A program made the translations under genes and the position numbers. Of a stretch of 64,000 nucleotides of DNA, positions 10,070 through 22,691 are shown in pieces. The notes under the pieces are model-generated. The model saw nothing but the letters and a program-made list of their open reading frames with translations. It had not been told where the DNA came from and searched no databases. Source of the DNA: Morchella semilibera. Its lineage: Eukaryota; Ascomycota; Pezizomycetes; Pezizales; Morchellaceae. Location of the stretch: NCBI GenBank assembly GCA_009192285.1, contig CM018605.1, forward strand, positions 1,078,530-1,142,529, written 5' to 3'. Positions within the stretch are counted from its first letter, which is position 1. Each line of letters begins with the position of its first letter.

Positions 10070-13016
10070 CAGATTTGTGTCAGTAACCAGTATATACTCT
10101 ACAGGTCCACCTGACTTGTGTCTATAGTGCATGCCGATCGCTTAAAATATGGGAGGAGGTAGGACTATGGGGATACTTCACTGAGGGGTAGCAACGACTA
10201 CACGCCTTTGTACTGTAAACCCCTCCCAAGGACCCCAACCAATACTGACACCCGTATTTTGGGATCTTACCTTCAGGTAGATATCCACGGGAGTGAATAT
10301 GTAAAAGATCTCTGAAAATCCTCACTTGTTCATTCTTAGTATTACCACATCAAAGCATGCTAGCCTATCTTTGTATCAGTATTCAGAATTCTTTAATAAT
10401 AAATGTCTACATTTTTAACAACCCCCCTTGCTTATAGTGCATACAAGATTAGAGCTCTGGCAGGTGGGGGCGAACTATTAGTAAGCCACAGACCTTTGCA
10501 GGAAGTTGACTCTTATTGGAGTTTGTAGTGAGGTACCTACAACAAAACCCTATTTAGACATGGACTCCGAGTATACTTCGCTGGACAATTCAATGCCTTG
10601 GCTCCAAAGCTCTACATTTGTAATGCGGGACCCGCCGCGAGAGGAATTTCACATCTTCGGAATTCCTGATAGTAGCATGTGAAGATCACTGCAGAGAAGG
10701 AACTGCACTCCACTTTTTGAACTCCTGACTGTGGTGAAGCGGCGTGTGCAGTCATGTATGTGGTATGGTTAGTAAACAAATGAAGGTGAGTGAATGAAGT
10801 ACAGTATATATATAGGTACTTTGTATGTAGTGTGGAGTAGATACATGTATGCAGTCAGAAAACCTTAAGTTACCCAACTGAGCATCAAGGCTCTGTAGTA
10901 TGCGTCCACGAAGACAACACCACGCACAAACAACAATCATCTCTCCATTTCCCTGGGTTATTCCAGTTCATCCCCAGGCATCACAGCATCCTCCCCAACA
11001 CCGGATACCAGAGGCCAAAGCACCGCAACAATCTTAACCTCCTCCCTCTCCCCTCCCCACACTGCAATACTGGGGTGCAGGTAAAAAAAATATTACTACC
11101 TCCACAATTGCCCTCCCCATGTACTGGTAAACATATTTGGCCATTGTTCCCGAAGCCACAAACCCCGCTCTCGCTGCAGCTAGCATACATGTATCTCCAC
11201 GGGCCCTTTACAGCGCTGAGTACATAAGTGATAATGGCCGGACCCCAAATGAGGGGTCGATAATCAAGCTTCGGGCAGCGGGAATTTGAGATTTTTTTTC
11301 TGTTTACTGCATGGCCGGGTGAGAAGGTATGCCGGCTAAGAATCATATATGCAATGCATATGCCATGCGAGGATCACCCGCTTAAAGTGTGATATTTAGG
11401 GTATCCATCCATATATTGTACTTATCTGCCATCACAGTCATCGTATCTACATGGAATATGTATGTAGCTCGTGAAAGGCTAGATATTCCTGTTTATCTGC
11501 TCTCATGAGAAGGGGGGGTTCGGATCGAGTGATAGTAGTAGCAGTTCATCCACGGTTAAAATCTGCCATTCATGGGTTTGAACAACCCGCTAGAGCGTCC
11601 TCGTAAATCATAAACTCTTCTCTACCGTGTTCACCCATACATCTATCTCTATCCCTCCAAGACAGCAGCACTTCACGACCCATCACTCGTCGACCAACAC
11701 CACTAGATATGGCTTACATAACAATATAACCTCTACCCCCCCCCCCACTACCGCCTTAACCGCACCGTAGCACTAGCGCTAACATTTATTCATGGCCTCC
11801 CCACAACCCAGAACCCCAGAAAGCCTGATCCCCAAAGGCGGGCGCTGGTAGGTGGGTTAGGGATCGAAAGGTAGAGAAAGTAGGTACATACATGTAGGTA
11901 TGGTTGGTTCCGAGTCCCAGCTGTCAGTCAGTGGTCTGAACTCTGGGGCCCATCAGGTCTGTGCGTGCCGACCTGTCCGGCGTCTGGGCCAGCGAGTATG
12001 CATGATTGCGCTCTAGACAGCTGCGAGCCATGGCATGCATCAAACAAAAAAACACCAACAGCATTCTTCCACCCGACTCCAGACTCCAGACTCCAGACTT
12101 CCACCCGACTCCAGACTGCACTTCACTCCGTAAAAGCAAACAAAATCTAGAGCCTCCTCCCCGCCCCTTCTCCGCTCCGCACCCAGGCCCTCCAAATATT
12201 CCAACAAACACGCAATTGCTCTAGAACACCTACCTTCACACAGAATCCAGCCCTCCTATCTCTGTGCACCTGTCAGCTAATAAATACAAATTAATACAGC
12301 ACACACACACACACACACGCACGCGTGATTTACGTTTATGGAGGGTGCCGAGAGTTTAATAATTTGACAGCCAGCGACCGAATGGTAACTTCCGATCGTC
12401 GGTGGTTGAGATTTTTAGCGAGTAAGAAAGTGTGCTTGTTGCCCCGAAATTGGATTGCGGGGATCGTCCACCATCTGTAATGGTGAATGGCCGGCACTAA
12501 TGCCCTTGGCGAATCACCAATTTTAAGACTAGTATCTACCTGTACTTGTTTACTAGGGATAGGAGAGTTTTGAGGCCTGGGATTCTGGGGTTCTGCTGGT
12601 CTGGGGTGCATGACCTAGGTCTTCAATTGAAGATTTCAATGGTTATCACTTATCGATGTCTAGAGGTCTCGAGACTAGAACTTTAGATAATCTTCTGCTG
12701 TTCGGTTAAGATTTCTGTTTGGTCAGAACCCTGTCTTTGGTTGATTTTTCTACAGGCTTAAGGTAAAGTTTAGATAAATCACAGTTTTGTAAATGTCACG
12801 TTTCAAAGAACCAATTGTAGGCAAATAAATAAAGGTTCTTTTTGAAGAAGTACTTAAGAAAGATAGCGAAAGATGTAGCTAATCGATCATGGGTATAAAA
12901 TATACAGGTTTCATAAACTCATAAACCCCAGAAGTTGCTCCCAAGTAAAAACCCCAACCAAAGAAGTTAAGAATAAAAAAATAAAAATAAACTTTTCCCG
13001 AAACAAAAGAAGTCCA

Positions 13017-13919
13017 TCACCAAGAATGAAGCAATACATCCCCAAGCACCGCTCTGTGGTCACTGGCATAAACGCCATCGTCAAATCGACTTTCCAGAAC
13101 GCCATAGTCCTCCACCGTCCATGGCGCATCCCCCATCAATAGGCCCCCTCTCTTAATCTGTTTCCCCATCCCGCTCAAGAAGAGGAAATCGATCCTCTTC
13201 GGCCCCACATCCTTCTCATACCCAAACCCCGTAAATGTATTCTCATGCCCATACCTCGCAGACTTATCCACATAATCCCTCAAGTCCGACACGGGTGATC
13301 CCGCGGCATTCAGAACCGAGTACGCCTCCTCGTTCGGCTCGGAATTGAAATCTCCCGCAAGGAATGCCGGAAATGCCGCCTTTTCAACTTGCGCGATTAT
13401 CATTTTCGCCGCGTTCGTACGCGAGACCGGGCCCTGGTCGTCGAGGTGGGTGTTCATGGCAATTACTGATGTCCCCGTCTCGTTGTTTGTAAACTCGCCA
13501 ATTGTCAGGATACGGATGCTCGCTGCATCCCAGCCCTTTGATGGTGCTGTTGGTGTCTCAGACAACCAAATTGTTTTCCATAAATTGAGCCGCCACACCT
13601 TAGGACGGTATAGGATGGGCGCGTATTCACCGGCCTCGGCACCGTCGTCTCGGCCGACCCCTATGTATGCCCACTCACCGGGAGTAGAGGCATTAAGGGA
13701 GCCGAGAATGTCGAGGAGTTGTGGGTGAAGGACTTCTTGCAGGCAGATGAAAGAGGCAGGAAGGTAGCGTGTGTGCAGCTTGAGTGAGTTGACCACGTAT
13801 GGGAGACGAACAGGCCACTTTTCCTCACCCTTGAATGGGCTGGTAGTGGCATAACGGATGTTATGGCTGATAAGACGGATGGGCACGTCTGAAGAAGAAG
13901 AGGCTGACGATATTTGCAT
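13017..13919 (-). CDS. Endonuclease/exonuclease/phosphatase-fold protein, single exon
   Basis: This 300-residue intronless protein has the ordered metal-dependent motifs of the EEP superfamily: SHNIRYAT (residues 18-25, Asn for metal), LQEV (60-63, catalytic Glu), MNTHLD (155-160, His), GDFNSE (189-194, Asp/Asn), RIDFLF (242-247) and the terminal SDHRAV (286-291, catalytic Asp-His). It fits the small fungal EEP proteins that resemble DNase I and phosphodiesterases, which hydrolyse a phosphodiester or phosphomonoester. The substrate cannot be told from sequence. No clear signal peptide is present, so a cytosolic or nuclear place is likely. The start is the first ATG in frame and precedes the core strand by about 15 residues. 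Confidence 0.88.
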   Translation of the reverse strand: MQISSASSSSDVPIRLISHNIRYATTSPFKGEEKWPVRLPYVVNSLKLHTRYLPASFICLQEVLHPQLLDILGSLNASTPGEWAYIGVGRDDGAEAGEYAPILYRPKVWRLNLWKTIWLSETPTAPSKGWDAASIRILTIGEFTNNETGTSVIAMNTHLDDQGPVSRTNAAKMIIAQVEKAAFPAFLAGDFNSEPNEEAYSVLNAAGSPVSDLRDYVDKSARYGHENTFTGFGYEKDVGPKRIDFLFLSGMGKQIKRGGLLMGDAPWTVEDYGVLESRFDDGVYASDHRAVLGDVLLHSW

Positions 13920-14157
13920 ATTGCGAATCTAACAAGTGGATAATGTAGTTCGGCGCAGTGTTGTGGGGAATTGCTTGTTGGGGGGTTGTGAATTACGGAG
14001 GGATATATAGGTATGGTTGTTGAGTAATGTAACAACCGATATGGTTCCGAAATAAATGAGTGTTTTCCACCACCATCCAATGGGCCAAGCTTTCACTTGG
14101 ACTGTCAAAAAGTATTAAAATTACAACGATTGTAAAAAAAAAAATTTGTTTCCTCAA

Positions 14158-14310
14158 TCATCGGAATCCTCCAACCCTGTAGTAAAGATGTCGGGATTTC
14201 TCGAGAGCCTCCTCTTGCAACTTCATCCTAGCCTCAGTCTTCTTGAATGCTTTGCGTTCAAGGTGTTTATCCGGTGTGCATGCGAGAATAAACAATCCAA
14301 GGATCGACAT
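14158..14310 (-). CDS. Small protein of 50 residues, function unknown
   Basis: An intact 51-codon frame starts in a good fungal context (ACAAAAATGTC) after a CAAC-rich leader. The protein begins with a short hydrophobic segment (MSILGLFILAC) and continues as a highly charged, probably helical stretch rich in Lys, Glu and Arg (KKTEARMKLQEEALEKSR), ending HLYYRVGGFR. This pattern, a short anchor then an amphipathic helix, is common in small mitochondrial or membrane-associated proteins. I do not recognise the family. It lies upstream of and on the same strand as the EEP-family gene. A longer frame on the opposite strand lacks an ATG at its start and is less convincing. Confidence 0.5.
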   Translation of the reverse strand: MSILGLFILACTPDKHLERKAFKKTEARMKLQEEALEKSRHLYYRVGGFR

Positions 14311-17300
14311 TTTTGTTATGTGGTTGATTGTTGGTGTTGTGATTGGTATTCAATATTGTTCAAGTCTGAAATGTTTGCAATTGATCTGATGGATGATGAG
14401 TGTGGAGATGTGAAGGGGAACTCTGGGGAGGTATATATCATTTATGGATTCCTCTTCTTCCGGGACGCCCCACGAGAATAAGCTCGAACCGGATATGTAA
14501 TACGATTCGAGAATCGCATATCCGGCGGGGGTGCGCGGGCCAAAGGTGTTGGGGTGGGCCGAAAGCGGTCGGGGTTAAACCAACCAACCTCCATTCTGCG
14601 CATGTTCTGCACTATTCCCCCTCCCTTCCAACTTCCCCACCTCGTTTTCCCCCTTCTCTAGAAGCAGTTTATCTAGCTAGCGGTCGAGATTGTAGTCTCA
14701 AACGACGCAGGAGTCTAGAGCCTCAGGCACAGAAATGTTGCTAACGGGGGGCTTGTAGACCAGATGAATCCCCTATATTCTTTTCTTTTTTCGAGCACAC
14801 CCGGAGGTGTTTGACGTCCAACTTTTCCCCAATGACCTAGAATCCCGAGATTATTACTAGAGACTAGAAAAGGTATGGTGGTGTGCTGCCCTGAACACGA
14901 TTCAGACCACCCTGTGCAACGTGCAGGCACACGATCTTTGGGCTAGATGCACCCTGACGTGGGTTGTGTTGGCCAGCCAAAGAACTGGGGGACTAAGCGA
15001 AGAAGACGCCGGGCGCATCCTGGGCACACTCCGTACGCGGCGGTCGGAACATCGAAGCGGAGATGCTGCTTTGGATCAGTTAATATCCAATGTCCAAAAA
15101 GGCAACTGGATGTTTCAGCATGCAGTCATATTTAGAATAAAAACTTGGGGGGCAATGAAATCCCAGATACACCAGAGCACCGTTGATGTCATGACTCAAA
15201 TATTCTCGCTTTGAAATGAGAATTCTGTGCGCACAAAACCTCTCTCCCAAAACAGTACCCAGCATACGGTTGCTTATGTGCTTTAAAAGCATCTAGGGAA
15301 CCACCTGGAGCCTACATGTATGGAAATCCCTTTCGCGCCTAAATAGATATGTAAGCCATCGAATATGCCATGCAGTATTTTCCCTCATCGCGACTAGATC
15401 ATCTACTTAAGCTTAGCCGAAACTGTTTAGGGTTCGGAGTTTACGCTGATTAGTTGCCGAACCCGACCGTTTTTTATGCATCAATCATGATTTCTCATTC
15501 GGTGTGCAAATATCCTGAATTGTGAGCGGTGGTTCTTCCAGATACAGTAAATGACGAAAATTTCCAAGCACCTACATAGCTACAGCAACTGTACTTTTGC
15601 AGATGCCAGTAACGCTTTTGTGCGTAAAATTCGTATTCAGGTGCGTACCTGTACTTGCGTGTGGATTTCACAGAACGAATAACCTACCATATAATCCAAG
15701 ACCAATCGCGGGAGCATCAAAATGTCTCCCATCTATTACCTGGTACCAGGTGCTTGGGTGGTACCACAAAACGAAAGAGATTGGGCTAGTGTCTGCCCAA
15801 ATGCTGGTACCGATCTGCGAGGCTGAGCTTTTGTGTCCGCTCAATAGAAATCCCTATTCAAAATGTTAATCCTGCCTTGTGCATAACAACGGCTTTAAAT
15901 GAGCATAAAGTGCATCTTTCGTCTGATTTTCTAATAGGACTGTTCCCAATTTGCTCCTTTTTAATCCATCTCTACATAGCCCTACGTTTTTTGTACTTTG
16001 AGTGTAGGGGTAAGTGAGAAGAGGGTAAGTGAGAAGAAGCCTGTCTTCTCACTTACCCCTACACCCGAAGTACACTTAGTCACTGAGGCTCTTCGGATGC
16101 TGTTCCGATCCTTTCTCGTGGTACTGTTGTTCGTGCAGTATGTAATGATTGACATCCGATTTGAAAGAAGGAAGAGGGAGTTGCGACGGAGTCTGGTTTT
16201 GCATCATCCCAAGAACCATACGTACATGTCGTCAAGGTACATGTAGTACAAGGCAAATACAGCTATGAGACTTGCCCTACAGCAGAGGAATATGAAGCAA
16301 AAAACACGCACGTGATCAGGATCTATACCACAGTTCCTGCGTGCCCACATACTTACTATTACCACATGTATATTTCGTCTATCTATGAAATACATGAATG
16401 TACAGCTTTGATACCGAAGCCATTATGCAACCATGGCCGCTATATCATTAAACAGTTAATTGTCTATCATACTCTAGGCAGATTCATGTTCACCCCTCAT
16501 TATCTTTTCTTTTTCTAGGTACATATATACATGTAAAGTAGAGTACAGTCACAGTCGTTCACGGGGTGAATACGGACACTACATGTAGGTTTGACGAACA
16601 GGGGGATTTCAACGAATAAAAGAAGCTTGGCTGTTTCTCACTCATAGTCATAATCCCTGTCCGTCAACACCCAGTGTCGTGAAGACTCCCACAAACTCCC
16701 CGAGTCATGTTTTATTAACATACCAAGACTACAGCCTTGTGCCTTAAAAATGTGCAGTACCGAGAACGTCAGAACATCACTTTCTGTCCACGAATAGAGT
16801 ACTGTTTATAGTAAAACACGCGCAGCTATATATATGCCAATTGCAGAAAACAAAGTCTGATACTGATCTATTAGGAATTCTGTACCTGCATCACTCTGTC
16901 TACCAGTATGCAAAGTAATAATATGACTGCTTTAAACTAGACGTTGCGTTGCAATGACTTCTCATAAGAGGATGGGTCTAAACCTTAGCCGTACATCATT
17001 GTGCAAAGATCAGCCCACGTAAAACGCCTACTCAAAGCAGCATCTGCGCTGCATCAGATCAATGATATTGTGGCAGTACATGTAATAAAGGGGATGAGGC
17101 CGCCGACATCTACCATTGTGCGCCGACTATATCTTTTTCATCGCTACGCTGGCAGTTTCACAATAGGATTGATAGCTAGCTACTTAGCTAGTACAACATA
17201 ATGATGTAAGGGTAGCGGTTTTCCCAGAGTATACACACGATCTGTTTTCACCGAAGATCGACATCTAGGCGCATATCGCGATTCAAAACAAGTCCAAGAC

Positions 17301-19872
17301 AGCATCGATAGGGTGGGGAAATTTTTGCACTGCCTCTATTATTATTTATTCAGCCGCCATTGGATGGCGATGACTTCGGATGCAGGAAGAACTGAGGTGT
17401 ACGTTGAGGTCATTGGAGACAGAGCTCGAGGTGTCGGGATCTTCATGTAAGAACAGAGCGAAGCCAACATTATTATTATACCCACCAAATAAACCTAACA
17501 AAAAAGTCCGGACAATTTTTTTATTGGAGAACCTGGGCATGCATCGGAAACATTGCATTCCAAGCCTGGTTGAAACAACCAAATATCCAACCATATATAT
17601 ACATATATATATATATAGGTGGTTGCTATAGTACCTGTCGTTACCATAGACTGGGCTCAGCGCACCTGAAACAGAACCTGCTTCCATACCTGATAGGACG
17701 CATATCTGCTTTATTTCTTTTTCTCGGTGGCGATATGTCATGCAGTCAGCACAGTAGTACGTTCCATCTCTTTAAACGGAGTCCAAACAAATGTTTATCC
17801 ACAGCAACATTCCCCCACCTAGCTTTGCAACTACAAGGTGTATCGGTACTTGTGGGGTTGGGCTTAAGCTAAAGTGCGACTCTACTCTCGTAAGTGATTC
17901 AGTTAATCAATGTATTTATGCTTCCCGTGCAGCTTTTTAGTGGTCAAGTAATTGGTATATCAATCTCAGCCAGAGCTACTGCCTAGAGTTGGATTTGTGG
18001 GTACGTTAGCCGGGGCCGGCCATCGACAATATCCTGGATAGGGGTTAGAGTAAAGGAATTTTTCTTTTTCTAGGAGTTGTGATGTAACCGCCCTCGATAT
18101 CCCCTTAATACATGTCCGATACATGTGCGCGCCGGCCGCTATCGACCATCCAGGTCATGATATATCACCCGTGACAAGGATTAAGACTACTCACAGAACC
18201 ACCTCCCTCGAAAACACAGGTGGGGCACTGAGAAATCTGCCCTTTGTACCGCTTCAATAATTATAAGCAAGTTACAATATCTACTTAAGGTAGTCCTATT
18301 CTTGGGGGTCTTTTGTTGCAATTGTACTCGGTTCTAATAATCGCATTATACAAGCTCTAGTTTTGAACACTAGGAAAAGCGATATTCCTGGCTCGCTTGA
18401 ATTTTTGCTTTTCACCAAAACGCCCCATTAAGTGATATCTCCTTATGAGGTATGAAGCGGCTGTGGCACCATGGCCAGTGCTCCGCCCTGCCTTCCCACA
18501 ATGGTTTGGCTTTTATGAGCCGAGAAGTTATTGATATTCAAACTCGGCTTCTCTAAACTGGCAAAAAGCTTTTCCTCTTTTTTTTTTTTTGTTTCGAAGC
18601 TGAAAAGTATTAAGTGCTTTTTTAAGCAAGAAGAGTTTTTCTTCTGTCTGCCCTAGCGGGACCTACTCCGCCGTCGGTGCAACCTGTTCAACAAAGTTTT
18701 TTGCTCTCCGCCTGTTGGTATATAAATCAATCTTGGGTTCTACCGCGTCCCGAGATTCCTTACAAGGCTGACACCGCTGATGCGAATTTTCGTCCTTCAC
18801 GCTCAGTTGAAGATGAGATAGTGACCGCTGACGATACTTTCTGGCGCGAAAATAAGATGTTAACGTCTGTATATGTGAACTTTTGAGTTGTAAGCTGGAT
18901 GGTGTAAAAAGGAATTCCTGTGGTGTTAAGTTGTCAATACTAAAAAGGGAATAAGGGTCCGATTCTGTTCCAGAATCAAGGCTAATTGGTGGTTTCACCC
19001 ATAAAAGGCCGATGTCATGTCAGAACTTTCTTTCGTAAGGGAAAAAAAAAAAAAAAAAAAAAAGCTTGATTGGCCTAAGCCACAACAGCTAGAAGCGCGC
19101 TAAACTACCCGCCAAAAGCTTATAATTAGCCGCGCTTGGCAAACAGTCATTGTGTTACTCGATGAGACTACCTGGTTTCACACCAACGACATGCCTGAAC
19201 CTGGAACTTTGAGGGATCTTGTTAGAGAAGCTGGAACTAGGACTCCGTAGTTTCTTTTGCCCATCAACTTAAAGATCAGGTTCAGCTGTTCCTGGCCCGC
19301 TTTCAATTTTAGCATGATAGCCTTTTTGAGTAACTGGGCCGCAACCCGTTGACAACACCGTGATGCGGCCACTACTACATTGTATGTACCCAGGGGTACC
19401 GGAAAGTGATGCAACGACTCACGATCCTAATGAAGCAACAATATATAATTCATCAATCATATTTAAATAAAAGAAATCGAGATTTCGTATCAGTTCGACA
19501 TATGAAGTACATGTAGCTCTTAGCCGGCGATATTAACACTTAGAGGTATTAGTACTAATTATATGACATTTAACTAGCACCATTGGTTTCATACGTTATT
19601 TTACGTATGAACGTACATGTAGTTGGACTATCCATTCCATAGTTTTTATGGCTGTTCAATTATCGCTCGCGGCTCTGCCAGTGATCCCTGTAGGCTTACA
19701 TACCGAGAGCATCGTGGGCGAGCAAGTGTGGTGATGCAACCAACCAACCATCCAGTACTCGATATAAAAACCAGCTGTTTCCAGGAAAGACAAGCCCCTC
19801 AACACCAATTCCCTACCCAGAAATCAGATCAGAACAAACAAAAAAGGAAAAGGAAAAGGAAAAAAAAAGAAC
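14311..19872. other. Long gene-poor spacer
   Basis: About 5.5 kb with no supportable gene. It contains an imperfect hairpin (14489-14525: CCGGATATG paired with CATATCCGG around CGATTC/GAATCG), a 29-bp-arm hairpin element (15993-16073), seven TACATGTA palindromes (about 15314 to 19613), an AT-repeat (about 17585-17617), a T run near 18579-18590 and an A run near 19040-19062. The final 200 bases before 19873 are A-rich and are probably the leader of the next gene. Confidence 0.55.
15993..16073. repeat. Hairpin element, copy 1 of a GTACT..GTAGGGGTAA family
   Basis: Arms 15993-16021 and 16045-16073 pair with two mismatches in 29. The loop carries a second partial copy of GTAAGTGAGAAGA. The arm core GTGTAGGGGTAA and the outer GTACT recur in a second hairpin at 23858-23920, so the two are likely members of one dispersed family. 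Confidence 0.8.
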
Positions 19873-21115
19873 ATGGACCTCATATTCATAGTCCGCTCAG
19901 CCTTTCTTCTCAATTCCGCTCTCGTAAGAAGATCTATTACACCCACCAAAGAAACCAAAAAAATAGCCAAATATAGAACCCTTAATTGACTAAACACGGG
20001 TATAGATACTTCTCGCCAGTTACACCCCCGCGTTCAATCGGCGCTTCATCGCCTACGGCAAGGCCGCCGTACCCATAACTGAAGGATATAAAGAGAAGCG
20101 GCCGCCGCCCTCCGACACCTCCGTGTCCAAATTTCTCGACGCCGCCGCGGAGGCTAAAACGCCGCATAGCTGGTTCACGCACTTTTACTATGTTTGCTTC
20201 GCATTTAACGTTTTCTGGGCCTGGCAGGTCACCACTCACGGGAGTGCGTACCAGATACTCAGTCACTATATCACACCGACAGCAACCGTAAACGAGAGCG
20301 GAAAGAGAGCAGGAGTGGTGGGGCAGACGATAAGTCAAGTGGTGGTGGTGTGGCTCTGCTATATGATACAGGTGTCGAGGAGAATCTATGAATGCTGGTA
20401 TATCCAGAAGCCGGGGGCGACGTCGCAGATGTGGATCGGGCACTATGCGATGGGAATATGGTTCTACCTGACAATGCCTATCGCGCTCTGGATAGAAGGG
20501 ACAGGTTAGTCCCCTTTCTCCCCATCGATCGTGCTGGCTTAGTGGTGGTAGTATCACTGATATAACATCCACCGGGCATATAGCAGCGATCAATAACTTC
20601 ACCTTCACCCCCAGGAACCTCTACAACCTCGTTGGACCCCCTTCCCTTAAGTCCCTCTTCGGTATCATCCTCTTCCTCCTCGGTTCCGGCATCCAGCACG
20701 ACGTTCATGTACACCTTGCATCACTGAAGAAATACACCATGCCCACTGGCCCCTTCTTCGACTCTCTCGTGTGTCCGCACTATTTCGCTGAGTGTATGGT
20801 CTATGCTGCGCTGGCACTCCTGTCGGCGCCGCGCGGGTCTGGAACACCGCTGAACGGGACGGCAGCTACGGCGTTGGTATTTGTAGTGACTAATCTGGCG
20901 TGCTCGAGCCTGTCGACTCGCGACTGGTATATTCAGAAGTTTGGGAGGCATTCGGTCGAGCGTGAGTTTTTTCTTTCCTTTTTCAAATCTCTTGTCTGTT
21001 GTGTGTTGCACAATGCTTGGAGTATCATTATTATTATTTTTACCTCTTCTCGCTGCTAACAAGTTTTTGGGTGACCGTGAAAGACCGGTATAATATGATC
21101 CCGTATCTGTTTTAA
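19873..21115 (+). CDS. DFG10: Polyprenol reductase (DFG10/SRD5A3 family)
   Basis: Four exons, 19873-19923, 20006-20504, 20584-20961 and 21084-21115, join in frame to give 319 residues. The protein is multi-spanning, starting with a hydrophobic segment (MDLIFIVRSAFLLNSAL), and has the family marks PHSWFTHFY, GSGIQHDVH, the steroid-5-alpha-reductase signature PHYFAE (about 248-253), STRDWYIQKFGRHS and a short basic-hydrophobic end, MIPYLF. The family acts in the ER membrane in the NADPH-dependent saturation step that makes dolichol for N-glycosylation; recent work on the human enzyme places the reaction on the polyprenal intermediate. The 32-nt last exon was chosen because it alone supplies the conserved C-terminus. 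Confidence 0.88.
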
Positions 21116-22691
21116 GCTGGAGCCCGTGCTGGTGATGGTCGGAAATAGGTAGGTATGGCGCTGTAGGAGATATCTTGCCCTTATATTATCATGGTTGTTA
21201 TTAAAACCCGTGGATGGATGAATGGAACATCGAAACCCCTAGGTCAATGGTCATAGCCGCCGGTAATAGATCCCGGCAGCAAGCCCCCCTCCCCCGAGAT
21301 TAGGCGTTGGCGTTTGAAAACGTAAGGCTGCGTCAATCAGAAGTATCTATATAAACTGGATCATTTATCAGAACCTTCTGTTATGAAATGCTTCTACTGT
21401 TCATATATCCAAAAGGTCTCCCTCGGGTGTTTAACACAATAAACTGCATGCTTTCAATTTTAACAGAGTACCTCCTCGGGAAAGGCCACCGATATGCGTG
21501 TACCTGCAGTTTCTCTAATTTTCTCATAAACGTACTCTGCTGCTGCCTGGCAAAAAATTATGGCTCGTAAATGTACTAGGAAATGATATCCTGACATAAA
21601 AAAGAGTTTGAAATTTCCTGTCAACCGTTACGAAAACACTGCTACAAAAGTGAGATAAAAACAGAAAAAAAATCACTTATCATTTGTGTCTGCATAATTA
21701 ACGTCTTATCTTGGTGTTAGGTAACTATAGCATCCCTTAGTGTGTCAAGTGCTCCCCGCCCCCGCCCCCCGCCCCCGCCCCCCCTTTCATCGAGAGTCGA
21801 ATATACAGGGGGCTTAATATTTGAAGAAAGATGACAAGACCAGTGAGTAATCACCATACGCTGGGGTCACTTCGCCTGAGACAGCATTTTACTGACAGAC
21901 TAATGAGGGATTATAGTGGTTACGTTTTATAAGCCGCAAACTAGAGGGCTTACTTTATCGGAATCAAGTGTTTAACAGATCAGGTCCACCCTACATAATA
22001 TCATGGAGCAGATGATATTTGGAAACTGTTAGGTGAGCAGAGATCATCACCTTATCTGCTGTTCCAAGCAAGGACGGGAACGGACCGTGACTAAAACCAT
22101 GAATTACACATAGGCAATGAAATTTCTGAATCCAGAAACTTTAAAGTCATAGATCTCTCTAAATATTCCCAAACATGAAACCAATCAAGATCTAGGGCTT
22201 AGTTGAGAGCCCAATTAAACCCAATGTGACCACCTTAACCCGACTGGGCCCTAGAGGCTCGGAGGTATAACGCGGTTTGACTTTGAAAAGGTGATGCCAG
22301 ACCCGATGTCCGAAGAAGGCCCAATATAAGGCGCATTCCCGTTATTGGTTTCCGGAGTTACGAGATGTTACAGCCTTTGATCACATTCGAATATACCCTC
22401 GATATCTCTTCAGTGACCCATAGTGGAATAGAATAGTTGAATAGTCCTCAATGTAGTGCACGTCTCCACTTCCTACAAGTTAAACGCGTAACTAACCAAA
22501 GGTGCCAATTTGACTTAATTGAAAGGCTGGATATATCTTGGACTGGACCCATATCTTTTCACATAGCTATCCGGTATCCCTATCTCAATAACATCAACAA
22601 TTGAAGTCACCCTTCATATCCACTGAGGTATCGTGGCTTAGAGCGCCAGGTTCTACTCCTCTATTCGATTAATCCTGCAGCATATTACGAA
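21116..22691. other. Spacer with a C-rich run
   Basis: About 1.6 kb with no coding potential I can support. At 21753-21785 five runs of four to seven Cs are separated by single Gs, giving a strong G-quadruplex-forming pattern on the minus strand. The rest is AT-rich and without repeats that I could see. Confidence 0.55.

Larger units (their letters stand above)
7505..13016. other. Long spacer between MED15 and the EEP-family gene
   Basis: About 5.5 kb without a supportable gene. The first 500 bases are a T-rich MED15 3' region. It holds a hairpin (8195-8279), two GAGTGAT-N6-TGAY motifs (8149, 8706), a compound inverted repeat (9861-10069), three TACATGTA palindromes (about 10845, 11187, 11888), a CTCCAGA tandem stretch (about 12074-12117) and an AC microsatellite (about 12299-12318). 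On the minus strand, 10958-11075 reads like a short terminal coding exon (IVAVLWPLVSGVGEDAVMPG, then a stop), but no partner exons were found. Confidence 0.55.

Noticed and set aside
10981-11346. Cys-containing 121-codon minus-strand frame resembling a secreted small Cys-rich protein
   Set aside because: No signal peptide; an overlapping frame reads more like protein at the 3' part, so this frame is probably chance.
18663-18998. 111-codon minus-strand frame between a T run and an A run, as a possible retroposed gene
   Set aside because: No family likeness, no target-site duplication found, and the homopolymers face opposite ways to what one poly-A tail would give.
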